Assembly: GCF_000484695.1 (NCBI RefSeq)
Contig: NZ_AXVR01000033.1
Coordinates: 1-54,095, forward strand
Length of the DNA stretch: 54,095 nucleotides
Direction: 5' to 3'
DNA from: Salinispora cortesiana
GTDB taxonomy: Bacteria; Actinomycetota; Actinomycetes; Mycobacteriales; Micromonosporaceae
Made by a program: the position numbers and the translations under genes. This document shows positions 31,987 to 39,753 of the stretch, one piece after another. How positions within the stretch are numbered: position 1 is the stretch's first letter; each line of letters opens with the position of its first letter. Below the pieces are notes generated by a model. It saw only the letters and a list, made by a program, of their open reading frames with translations. It had not been told where the DNA came from and did no database searches.

Positions 31987-33285
31987 ATGTCGACCCCGAG
32001 GAAATGGCATTTCGTGGCGGCTGCCGCGGCGCTGCTTATGGTGGGTACGCCCAGCGTGGTGGCGAACGCGGAGTCGGCCGCCGAAGTAGCAAGGCACGGC
32101 AAGAAGACCTGGTCCGCGAGTTGGGCGACCGCGGTGGCCGGGGGAAATTCGGGCGGCCCGACCAACACGGGCTTTGAGAATCAGACGATCCGGAACATCG
32201 TGCACACCACCGTGGGTGGGTCGGCGGTACGGGTCCGATTCAGCAACATGTACGGCGAGAAGGACATCCAGATCGGCCGGGCGACAATCGCTCGGCCGGA
32301 CGAGACGACTCCCGATGATCTGTCCGACATCGACCCGAGTACGCTGCGGGAGCTCACGTTCGGTGGGTCAACCTCGGCGACGATGAACCAGGGCGCCGAG
32401 CTGATCAGCGACCCGATCGACTTCCCGATCGGTGACCAGCAGGACCTGGTGATCTCGGTCTACTACCCGGTCCTGACCGGCCTGGTGACCTTCCACGGCC
32501 AGTCCCGCCAGACGAGCTTCATCGGCGACGATGATGTCACCTCGGATTCGGGTGCCGGCCTGAGAAGGCTCTCGGACTGCTGCTGGTTGTTCCTGTCCGG
32601 TGTCGATGTAGAGCGCCGCAAGAGCCCCGGCTCAGTGGTGGTCTTCGGTGACTCGATCGCCGACGGTATCGGCAACACGGTCAACGCCAACAAGCGCTGG
32701 CCGGATCTGCTGGCCGACCGGTTTATCGACGCCCGCCCGGATTCCCGGACCCCGGCCGTGCTCAACATGAGCCTCGCCGGGAACCGGCTCAACCACGAGG
32801 GTCCGGAGCCGGGAGCAGGCGGCTTCCCCGGCTACAACGAGTTGGGGCCGAACGCGCTCGCCCGGCTCGACGAGGACATCTTCGCCCAGAACGATGCCCA
32901 AGCCGTTATCACGCACCTGGGTATCAACGACATCTGGATGTCCGACGACTCCGCCGAGGCGATCATTCATTCGCTCCGGCAGATCAACCAGCAGGTCAAG
33001 GCACGTGGCCTGCGCAGCCTGGTGGGCACGTTGACGCCTTACGAGGGTCACGGCGAGCCGGGTGTGTGGACGCCGGAGAAGGAAGAAACCCGGCAGACGG
33101 TGAACGAGTACCTGCGTACCAGCAAGGAGTTCGACGGAGTCGTTGACTTCGATCGGGTGCTGCGTGACCCGGAGCAGCCCAGCCGGTTGCTGCCGGCGTA
33201 CGACTCGGGCGACCATATTCACCCGAACGACGCCGGTAGCGAGGCAATGGCCGGCGCGGTGTCGTTGCGCCTGCTCGGTCTGTGA
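31987..33285 (+). CDS. Secreted SGNH/GDSL hydrolase
   Basis: The protein has 432 residues and starts at ATG 31987 after GGAGG. The first ~30 residues form a signal peptide (KWHFVAAAAALLMV, cleavage after ANA). A beta-rich N-terminal domain (about 40-210) precedes the SGNH domain: VVFGDSIADGIG with the nucleophile, LAGNR, HLGINDIW with Asn, and DSGDHIHPND with the Asp/His pair. This layout is common among extracellular esterases of actinomycetes. Hairpin 33289-33324 separates it from the P450, so it is its own transcription unit. It may be unrelated to the pathway, or could process an exported product. Confidence 0.87.
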   Translation: MSTPRKWHFVAAAAALLMVGTPSVVANAESAAEVARHGKKTWSASWATAVAGGNSGGPTNTGFENQTIRNIVHTTVGGSAVRVRFSNMYGEKDIQIGRATIARPDETTPDDLSDIDPSTLRELTFGGSTSATMNQGAELISDPIDFPIGDQQDLVISVYYPVLTGLVTFHGQSRQTSFIGDDDVTSDSGAGLRRLSDCCWLFLSGVDVERRKSPGSVVVFGDSIADGIGNTVNANKRWPDLLADRFIDARPDSRTPAVLNMSLAGNRLNHEGPEPGAGGFPGYNELGPNALARLDEDIFAQNDAQAVITHLGINDIWMSDDSAEAIIHSLRQINQQVKARGLRSLVGTLTPYEGHGEPGVWTPEKEETRQTVNEYLRTSKEFDGVVDFDRVLRDPEQPSRLLPAYDSGDHIHPNDAGSEAMAGAVSLRLLGL

Positions 33286-33288
33286 CAT

Positions 33289-33324
33289 CGGTTCGGGCGG
33301 CGGAGAAGTCCGTCGCCCGAACCG
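33289..33324 (+). terminator. Hairpin between secreted SGNH gene and P450
   Basis: Perfect 11-bp arms (CGGTTCGGGCG and its complement) with a 14-base loop lie directly after the stop at 33285 and end 21 bases before the P450 GTG. This leaves little room for a promoter, so the P450 operon may depend on partial read-through. Confidence 0.7.
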
Positions 33325-33344
33325 CCCTATCGTGAGGAGGTGCC

Positions 33345-34571
33345 GTGCTGGATGTCGAAGGGCTGCTAGCCCGTCTCTACAGCGCGCAGGGCCGGCAGGA
33401 TCCCTATCCCGTCTACGCCGACCTCCATGCGCAGGGAGCGATCGCCGCCCTGGCGCCGCGACCGGAGCGTCAGCGGGTCGCTGCGGTGGCGGTCGGCTAT
33501 GACCTGGTCGCTGCGGTGCTGCGGGACCCGGAGTGGTTCAAGCAGCCGCCACCGGACTGGACGGAACAGGAGATACTCCGGACCCTCCAGTCGTCGATGA
33601 TGTTCATCAACCCTCCCGATCATGGCCGGATGCGGCACGTGTTCGCCGGCACCTTCACACCGCGTCGGCTCGGTGCCCTGGAACCGGTGATCAACCGCGT
33701 GACCGACGAACTGCTGGACCGGATGGCCGATGTTGGGCCGGGTGAGGTGGACTTCGTCGCCGAGTTCGCGTACCCGCTGCCAGCTCGGGTGATGGCCGAG
33801 TTCATCGGGATTCCCGCGACCGAGTTGGCCTGGTACCGGGAGCGGGTGGACCGGATCGACGCGTTCCTGGACGTGGCCGGCAAGACACCGGAGCGGCTGG
33901 CAGCGGCGAACGCCGCCGGGGCCGAACTGCGCGCCTTCTACGGCGAACTGCTCGCGCGTCGTCGTCGAACACCGGGCGATGATTTGATCAGCGGGCTGGT
34001 GGAGGCGGTCGACGCGGGTGGTGTCGAGTTGACCGAGGATGAGTTGATCAGCAACCTGGTCGTGCTCTTCAATGCCAGCTTCGTCACCACCGTCTACCTG
34101 CTCAGCAATGGCCTGCCGGTGCTGCTGGCGCATCCGGAGTTGGCGGCTGCGCTGGCCAACGACCCGGAGCTGGCCGCTGGTGCCGTTGACGAGATTCTGC
34201 GGCTGCAGACGCCGGTGCATCTGCTGGCCCGCGCCGCGCCCCGGGACACGGTGCTCGGCGGAGTGCCGATCCCTCAGGGCCAGAACGTTCTGCTGCTGAT
34301 CGCCGCCGCCAACCGGGACCCGGCCCATTTCCCAGAACCGGACCGGTTCGATCCCCGGCGGCGGGGTCCGTCGTCGCTGGCGTTCGGTCTCGGCCTGCAC
34401 TACTGCCTTGGCGCTGCGGTCTCCCGGCTGGAGGGCCGGCTGGCGCTGCCCCGGCTGCTGTCCCGCTTCCCGCGGCTGCGAATTCTGGAGCAGCCGGTGT
34501 ACAGCGGCAGCCTCTTCCTGCGTGGAATCGACAAACTCTCGGTCAGCCCGGGGGGAAGGGAGCATCCGTGA
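33345..34571 (+). CDS. Cytochrome P450 with atypical I-helix
   Basis: The protein has 408 residues and starts at GTG 33345 after GAGGAGG. The haem-binding loop is AFGLGLHYCLG with Cys354; the ExxR pair is Glu283/Arg286. In the I-helix the usual AGxE/DTT is ASFVTT (residues 244-249): the acidic residue is Val and the Gly is Ser. Loss of the acid-alcohol pair changes proton delivery and occurs in P450s that do coupling, dehydration or act on carrier-bound substrates. It is the first of four tightly spaced genes ending with HmO and HpgT, so a role on the Hpg part or on joining the two halves is plausible. Confidence 0.9.
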   Translation: MLDVEGLLARLYSAQGRQDPYPVYADLHAQGAIAALAPRPERQRVAAVAVGYDLVAAVLRDPEWFKQPPPDWTEQEILRTLQSSMMFINPPDHGRMRHVFAGTFTPRRLGALEPVINRVTDELLDRMADVGPGEVDFVAEFAYPLPARVMAEFIGIPATELAWYRERVDRIDAFLDVAGKTPERLAAANAAGAELRAFYGELLARRRRTPGDDLISGLVEAVDAGGVELTEDELISNLVVLFNASFVTTVYLLSNGLPVLLAHPELAAALANDPELAAGAVDEILRLQTPVHLLARAAPRDTVLGGVPIPQGQNVLLLIAAANRDPAHFPEPDRFDPRRRGPSSLAFGLGLHYCLGAAVSRLEGRLALPRLLSRFPRLRILEQPVYSGSLFLRGIDKLSVSPGGREHP

Positions 34572-34602
34572 GTGAGCGACCAATCGGTACGGGGTGGTGG
34601 CC

Positions 34603-35544
34603 GTGAGCCTGCATCCTGAGGCGGAGACGTACCGGGCGAACCGCGCGGCGGCCAGCACCCCACCGCTGTACACGCAGACCCTCGCCGAGGCCCGTGCGGC
34701 CGACCTCGCCGCGATCCGGGCCGGCTCCGGCCCGGTCGAGCCGGTCCACGAGGTACGCGACGCGTGCGTCCCCGGACCGGCCGGTGACATACCGGTCCGG
34801 ATATATCGCCCCGCCGAGACCGGGCCGCTGCCGACACTGCTCTACTTCTTCGGCGGTGGGTGGACGCTGGGCAGCATCGACACCGCGGACGGGGTCTGCC
34901 GGCGACTGGCCAATGCGGTGCCCTGCCAGGTGATCACTGTCGGCTATCGGCTGGCTCCCGAGCACCCGTTCCCGGCGGCCGTGCACGACTGCCACGCTGC
35001 CCTGCGCCACATCGCGGCGCATCCAGCGGACTTCGACGCGGACCCGCAGCGGCTCGCGGTGGGCGGGGACAGCGCGGGTGGCAACCTGGCCGCCGCGGTC
35101 ACACTGCTGGCCCAGAAGGACGGTCCCGGACTGATAGCGCAGTTGTTGGTCTACCCGAACACCGACCAGACGATCGAGCCGCCCGGTGGCGAGGATCCGC
35201 TGCTGTTCAACCGCCGCTCGGTCGCCTGGTATCGGTCCCACTACCTGGCCGACCCGACCGACGCCCAGCACCCACTCGCGTCGCCGCTACTCGCCGACGA
35301 CCTGACCGGTCTGCCGCCGGCGTTCGTGGTCACCGCCGAGCACGACCCGCTCTGTGCCGAGGGCGAACGGTACGCCGACCGGCTCCGCGTCGCCGGCGTG
35401 CAGACCGTCCTCACCCGGTACGCGGGCATGGTCCACGGCTTCTTCACCATGCCCGGCGTCTTCGCTGCGGGGCAGGAGGCTCAGGCCGCGGCCGCGACCT
35501 TCCTGCGCCGCCGCCTCCGTCGGACACCGGCCGACGATGGCTGA
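34603..35544 (+). CDS. HSL-family alpha/beta hydrolase with altered oxyanion motif
   Basis: The protein has 313 residues. GTG 34603 is preferred because of GGGGTGG, with GTG 34594 as alternative. Hormone-sensitive-lipase-type features: GGDSAGGNLAAA with Ser157, AEHDPL with Asp248, and GMVHGFF with His278. The oxyanion-hole motif HGGGW appears as FGGGW, with Phe83 in place of His. The family hydrolyses esters or lactones. The change may tune substrate or favour transfer. Its stop overlaps the HmO start by 8 bases, which links it to the Hpg genes. Confidence 0.83.
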   Translation: MSLHPEAETYRANRAAASTPPLYTQTLAEARAADLAAIRAGSGPVEPVHEVRDACVPGPAGDIPVRIYRPAETGPLPTLLYFFGGGWTLGSIDTADGVCRRLANAVPCQVITVGYRLAPEHPFPAAVHDCHAALRHIAAHPADFDADPQRLAVGGDSAGGNLAAAVTLLAQKDGPGLIAQLLVYPNTDQTIEPPGGEDPLLFNRRSVAWYRSHYLADPTDAQHPLASPLLADDLTGLPPAFVVTAEHDPLCAEGERYADRLRVAGVQTVLTRYAGMVHGFFTMPGVFAAGQEAQAAAATFLRRRLRRTPADDG

Positions 35545-36646
35545 GCCGCCGGTCGCGCAGCCCGGCGAACCGCCGGTGGCGCTCTCCGACTTCGCCGACC
35601 TCGCCCGCGCGGTACTACCGCCGGAGGTGTGGGACTTCGTGGCCGGTGGCAGCGGCGCGGAGACGACGCTGGCTGCGAATCGACGAGACCTGGACCGGAC
35701 CGGCGTGTTGCCCCGCGTGCTGTGCGGTTCGCCGACGCCGTCGACCGAGGCCCGGCTGTTGGGGGCCGTCCATGCGCTGCCGGTGGCGGTCGCGCCGATG
35801 GCGTATCAGCGCCTGTTGCACCCCGACGGGGAGGTGGCCCTTGCCGCGGCGGCCGGCGCGGCTGGCATCCCGTATGTGGCCAGCACGCTCGGCAGCGTCC
35901 CGATCGAACAGGTCGCGCGAGCCGGTGGCGACGTGTGGTTCCAGCTGTACTGGCTGCGGGACCGGGGGCTCGTGGCCGACCTGCTGGACCGGGCTGAGGC
36001 GGCCGGCTGCACCGCGCTGATGCTCACCGTGGACGTGCCAATTCTCGGCCGTCGGCTGCGGGACCTGCGCAACTCGTTCGCCATTCCCGCGGATGTGGTC
36101 GCCGCGAATCTACCCACCGGCCGGGACAACCTCGCCCACACGGCGGCCCCGGGCGTGTCCGCGGTGGCCGCGCACACCGGTGCGGTCTTCGCGCCGGCCG
36201 TGAGCTGGGATGACCTGGAGTGGCTGCGGGAGCGGACCGCGGTCCCGCTGATTGTCAAAGGGGTGCTCGATCCGGGTGATGCCGTCCGCGCGGTGGCGGC
36301 CGGAGCGGACGCGGTGGTGGTCTCCAACCACGGGGGCCGCCAGCTTGACGGCGCACCGGCCACCGCGACCGCCCTGCCGGCGGTCGTTGACGCGGTGGGC
36401 GACCGCTGTGAGGTGTTGTTGGACAGCGGTGTTCGCGGCGGAACGGACGTGCTGCGGGCCCTTGCCCTCGGCGCGCAGGGTGTCCTGGTGGGTCGCCCGC
36501 TGCTCTGGGCGTTGGCGGCCGGTGGCCGCACCGGTGCCGAGAAGGCCCTGTCGCTGCTGGCTGAGGAGTTTCGGGACGCGCTCACGTTGGCGGGGTGCGC
36601 CGACGTGGCGGCGGCACGGCACCTGCGGACGACGACGGTGCAGTGA
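35537..36646 (+). CDS. hmo: 4-hydroxymandelate oxidase (FMN-dependent)
   Basis: The protein has 369 residues of the alpha-hydroxyacid oxidase family. Active-site markers: Tyr139 in FQLYWLRDR, Lys241 (VPLIVKGVLD), and the catalytic His265 with Arg268 in VVSNHGGRQLDG; GVRGGTDVLRALALGA binds the FMN phosphate. It oxidises 4-hydroxymandelate to 4-hydroxybenzoylformate, the second step of Hpg formation. It overlaps the hydrolase upstream and the aminotransferase downstream (GTGA). Overall it reads like the HmO proteins of glycopeptide and nocardicin clusters. Lactate oxidase is unlikely given HmaS and HpgT in the same locus. Confidence 0.9.
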   Translation: MAEPPVAQPGEPPVALSDFADLARAVLPPEVWDFVAGGSGAETTLAANRRDLDRTGVLPRVLCGSPTPSTEARLLGAVHALPVAVAPMAYQRLLHPDGEVALAAAAGAAGIPYVASTLGSVPIEQVARAGGDVWFQLYWLRDRGLVADLLDRAEAAGCTALMLTVDVPILGRRLRDLRNSFAIPADVVAANLPTGRDNLAHTAAPGVSAVAAHTGAVFAPAVSWDDLEWLRERTAVPLIVKGVLDPGDAVRAVAAGADAVVVSNHGGRQLDGAPATATALPAVVDAVGDRCEVLLDSGVRGGTDVLRALALGAQGVLVGRPLLWALAAGGRTGAEKALSLLAEEFRDALTLAGCADVAAARHLRTTTVQ

Positions 36647-37962
36647 TCGTGGAACTACACCTGGCCGACCTGCATCCGGCGCTCGAGGATCCGGCTCTGA
36701 ACTCGATGAACTTCCTCAACGAGGTGGCGCAGGACTACCCGGACGCGGTGTCGCTTGCCGCGGGCCGGCCGTATGAGGAGTTCTTCGAGTTTTCGGCGCT
36801 GCACCGGTACCTGGATCTCTTTCGGCAGCACCTGGTCGATGACCTTGGGCAGGACCCGGTGCAGGTGCATCGCACCCTGTTCCAGTACGGGCGGACCAAA
36901 GGGATCGTGCACCACCTGGTCGCCCGGAACCTCGCCGTGGACGAGGGGATCACGGTCGACCCGGAGGCGATCGTGGTCACCGTCGGGTGCCAGGAGGCGA
37001 TGTTCCTGGTGCTACGGGCGCTGCGCGCCGATCCTCGGGACGTCCTGCTGGCGGCGGCGCCGACCTATGTGGGGCTCACCGGCGCAGCGCGGCTGCTGGA
37101 CCTTCCGGTTCGCCCGGTGGCGACGACGGACTCCGGGGTGGACCTGGCGGACCTGCGTGCTCAGGTGCATCGGGCCCGGGCCGAGGGGCTGCGTCCGCGT
37201 GCCTGCTATCTGATGCCAGACTTTGCCAATCCGTCGGGTACCAGCCTTTCGTTGGCCGACCGGCGGGCGCTGCTGGACCTGGCCGCCGAGGAAGAGTTGC
37301 TGCTGCTCGAGGACAACCCCTACGGACTCTTCCCGGCCACGGAGAGCCGGCGGCTGCCCACGTTGAAGGCCTTGGACACCGATCGTCGGGTGGTCTATCT
37401 GGGGTCGTTCGCCAAGACGGTGCTACCCGGCGCACGGGTTGGTTACGTGGTGGCCGACCAGCCGGTGGTGGATGCCGACGGGGGGAAGGGCCTCCTCGCC
37501 GACCAGCTGGCCAAGGTCAAGAGCATGGTCTCGGTGAACACCTCGCCGGTGGCCCAGGCGGTGGTCGGTGGTGTGCTCCTCGCCCACGATTGCAGCCTGG
37601 TGACGGCCACGGTCCGGCAGCGCGCCGTCTACGCCGACAACCTGCGTCACCTGGTTCACGGCTTGGCTCGTCGGTTCCCGGCCGGCTCGTCAGTAGGTTG
37701 GACAGTGCCCGCCGGCGGGTTCTTCGTGGTGGTCACGGTGCCGTTTCCGGTGGACGACGCGCTGCTGCACCGCTCCGCCCGGGAGTACGGGGTGCTGTGG
37801 ACCCCGATGGCGCACTTCTACGGCGACGGTGCGCCGGTGTACGCGCTGCGGTTGTCGGTCAGCGCGGTCACCCGGGACGACATCGACCGCGGGCTGGATC
37901 GGCTCGCCGCGCTCGTCGCGGGCGAGGTGACGCGGCGGGACTCGGGACCAGGGGCGCGCTGA
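36643..37962 (+). CDS. hpgT: 4-hydroxyphenylglycine aminotransferase
   Basis: The protein has 439 residues, with a start at GTG 36643 overlapping the HmO stop. It is a fold-type I PLP enzyme: Asn196 (PDFANPSGT), Asp224 (LLEDNPYG) and Schiff-base Lys258 (YLGSFAKTVLPGARVGYV). The N-terminus with NSMNFLNEVA and YPDAVSLAAGRPYEEFF is characteristic of HpgT of glycopeptide clusters. It transaminates 4-hydroxybenzoylformate to L-Hpg, normally with tyrosine as donor, which regenerates 4-hydroxyphenylpyruvate for HmaS. It is the last likely gene of the cluster. Confidence 0.9.
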   Translation: MIVELHLADLHPALEDPALNSMNFLNEVAQDYPDAVSLAAGRPYEEFFEFSALHRYLDLFRQHLVDDLGQDPVQVHRTLFQYGRTKGIVHHLVARNLAVDEGITVDPEAIVVTVGCQEAMFLVLRALRADPRDVLLAAAPTYVGLTGAARLLDLPVRPVATTDSGVDLADLRAQVHRARAEGLRPRACYLMPDFANPSGTSLSLADRRALLDLAAEEELLLLEDNPYGLFPATESRRLPTLKALDTDRRVVYLGSFAKTVLPGARVGYVVADQPVVDADGGKGLLADQLAKVKSMVSVNTSPVAQAVVGGVLLAHDCSLVTATVRQRAVYADNLRHLVHGLARRFPAGSSVGWTVPAGGFFVVVTVPFPVDDALLHRSAREYGVLWTPMAHFYGDGAPVYALRLSVSAVTRDDIDRGLDRLAALVAGEVTRRDSGPGAR

Positions 37963-38030
37963 CTCTTCGCGTCCATCGAATGTCAAGGAGTGACCACCCC
38001 CTTATGTGCGGTCCTCGATGGACGCCCATA

Positions 38031-38291
38031 ATGGAGCCCATGGTCGCTTGGGAATACGCACTGCTGGTCCGCCGCTACCAAGGGCAGGGCCGCAACTTTC
38101 ACGTCAGCTTCGTTTGGTATGGCCCAGACGGATCCCGCCGAGATGTCACCACCTACGGCGACACCGCGATCGCCCACCTCAACCGGGTCGGGCGTGAGGG
38201 GTGGGAGCTGGTCGCCGCGGGCGAGGACGTGAACAATGTCCAGGGCAGCACCGAGGTGCACCGCTATCACCTCAAGCGGCCGTTGACCTGA
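38031..38291 (+). CDS. Small conserved protein, DUF4177-like
   Basis: The protein has 86 residues in the most likely form; in-frame ATGs at 38004, 38031 and 38040 are all possible and none has an ideal ribosome binding site (AAGGAG at 37985 is 13 bases from 38004). The sequence WEYALLVRRYQG, then HLNRVGREGWELVAAGED, follows the short DUF4177-like pattern (WEY at the start, GxxGWELV near the middle). No catalytic residues are evident. Its function is unknown and it is probably outside the biosynthetic cluster. Confidence 0.7.
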   Translation: MEPMVAWEYALLVRRYQGQGRNFHVSFVWYGPDGSRRDVTTYGDTAIAHLNRVGREGWELVAAGEDVNNVQGSTEVHRYHLKRPLT

Positions 38292-38375
38292 GGCCGGCCA
38301 CGGCAGCGCGACTCCCGGTGGCGGTTATGGTGCCCGTGTCCGGTTTGCTGATCTTTATTAGCTAGGATCCCGGAC

Positions 38376-39623
38376 GTGAGAAATCGGCTACTGGCCGCTG
38401 CCTCAAGCGTCCTGCTGCTCCCCGTCGTGGTGCCCGCGTCGGCCGTCGCCGCACCCACGCCGACGGTGGTGCCGTGCCCGCAGGCCAGCGTGCCGGCGTC
38501 GACACCGTCCCGGCCGCCCCGGACCTCCCCGCCGCCGGCGGTGGCACAGGACCAGGTGGTCGGCGGTGCGGCGCTGGCCACCCCCGGCCTGGTGGTGCCG
38601 GCTGATGGTGCCCAGCCGCCCGAGGTGACCGCGACCTCATGGCTGGTCGCGGACCTTGACACCGGTGACGTGCTGGGTGCGTGTGGCCCGCACGAGTACG
38701 CCACCCCGGCGAGTGTGCAGAAGTTGCTGCTGACCGCCGCCCTGTTGCCAGACCTTGACCCGCAGCAGGTGGTCAAGGTGACGAAGGAGGACCTGGACAT
38801 CGAGCCCGGCTCGTCGGCGGTCGGCCTGCTCGTCGGCGGGCAGTATCCGGTGGAGACGCTCTGGCTTGGCCTGCTGCTGCAATCCGGCAACGACGCGGCG
38901 AATGTCCTCGCCCGCCTCGGGGGTGGTGCCGAGGGCCGGGCCGGGGGCGTCCGCGCGATGAACGAGTTCGCCGAGCAGCTGGGAGCTCGGCAGACGCATG
39001 CGGTCACACCGTCCGGGCTGGATGGGCCGGGCCAGTTCACGAGCGCGTACGATCTCGCGCTGATCGCCCGGGCCTGTTTTGCCGAGCCGGCCTTCCAGCG
39101 GTACGCGCTGACCGAAACCCACCAGATCCCCGACCAGGAGGCGCTCGGCAGGAAGGGTTTCCAGATCCAGAACGGGAACTCCCTCATCGACCACTATCCG
39201 GGGGCTCTCGGTGGCAAGACCGGCTTCACCACGTTGGCCCGGCACACGTACGTCGGCGCGGCCGAGCGTGCGGGCCGGCGCCTGGTGGTCACGTTGCTGG
39301 GCGCCGAGGCGCGGCCGTTGCGTGGCTGGGAGCAGGGTGCCGCTCTGCTCGACTGGGGCTTCGCGCTGCCTCAGGACGCGTCGGTCGGTCGACTCGTCGA
39401 GCCGGGTGAGCTGACCGCCTCGCCGTCCGCCCCGCCCGTGGCCGCCGATGCGCGGCCCGCCGCCGACGACTCGCTCCCGGACGGGCTGACCGGCCCCGGG
39501 CCGCTGCTGGTCGCGGCCGTGGTCGGGGTGGGTGGGCTGGTGGTGCTGTTCGTGCGCCTGGCCCGTCGCCCCCGTCGTGGTCCGGGGCGGCGTCGTCGTG
39601 GGCGGGGGCGACGTCGGGCCTGA
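38376..39623 (+). CDS. D-Ala-D-Ala carboxypeptidase (PBP5-type, family S11), copy 1
   Basis: The protein has 415 residues. It has a signal peptide at the N-terminus, a Pro/Ser-rich segment, then the S11 peptidase domain with ASVQKLLL (Ser113, Lys116), [13 protein letters not shown] (Ser170-Gly-Asn172) and GGKTGFTTLARHTYVG (Lys281-Thr-Gly). A C-terminal helix (LLVAAVVGVGGLVVLFV) followed by an Arg-rich tail anchors it in the membrane. It trims the terminal D-Ala of peptidoglycan stem peptides outside the cell. A clear paralogue lies at 49177-50391 on the other strand. Terminator 39612-39635 overlaps its stop codon. Confidence 0.92.
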   Translation: MRNRLLAAASSVLLLPVVVPASAVAAPTPTVVPCPQASVPASTPSRPPRTSPPPAVAQDQVVGGAALATPGLVVPADGAQPPEVTATSWLVADLDTGDVLGACGPHEYATPASVQKLLLTAALLPDLDPQQVVKVTKEDLDIEPGSSAVGLLVGGQYPVETLWLGLLLQSGNDAANVLARLGGGAEGRAGGVRAMNEFAEQLGARQTHAVTPSGLDGPGQFTSAYDLALIARACFAEPAFQRYALTETHQIPDQEALGRKGFQIQNGNSLIDHYPGALGGKTGFTTLARHTYVGAAERAGRRLVVTLLGAEARPLRGWEQGAALLDWGFALPQDASVGRLVEPGELTASPSAPPVAADARPAADDSLPDGLTGPGPLLVAAVVGVGGLVVLFVRLARRPRRGPGRRRRGRGRRRA

Positions 39624-39635
39624 CCAGGCCCGACG
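39612..39635 (+). terminator. Terminator after DD-carboxypeptidase 1
   Basis: CGTCGGGCCT-GACC-AGGCCCGACG is a perfect 10-bp stem with a 4-base loop. Its left arm lies in the last codons of the gene and the stop codon spans the start of the loop. Confidence 0.7.
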
Positions 39636-39753
39636 CACGGTCGGGGCGTCGGGGCCCCGTCCCGCGGGAGGTGCTCGTATCCTTTCGGGCGACACGTCGT
39701 CGGGGACATCGCCGTCCGCCGACGAGCCGGACATGCGGACGAAAGGACACGGC

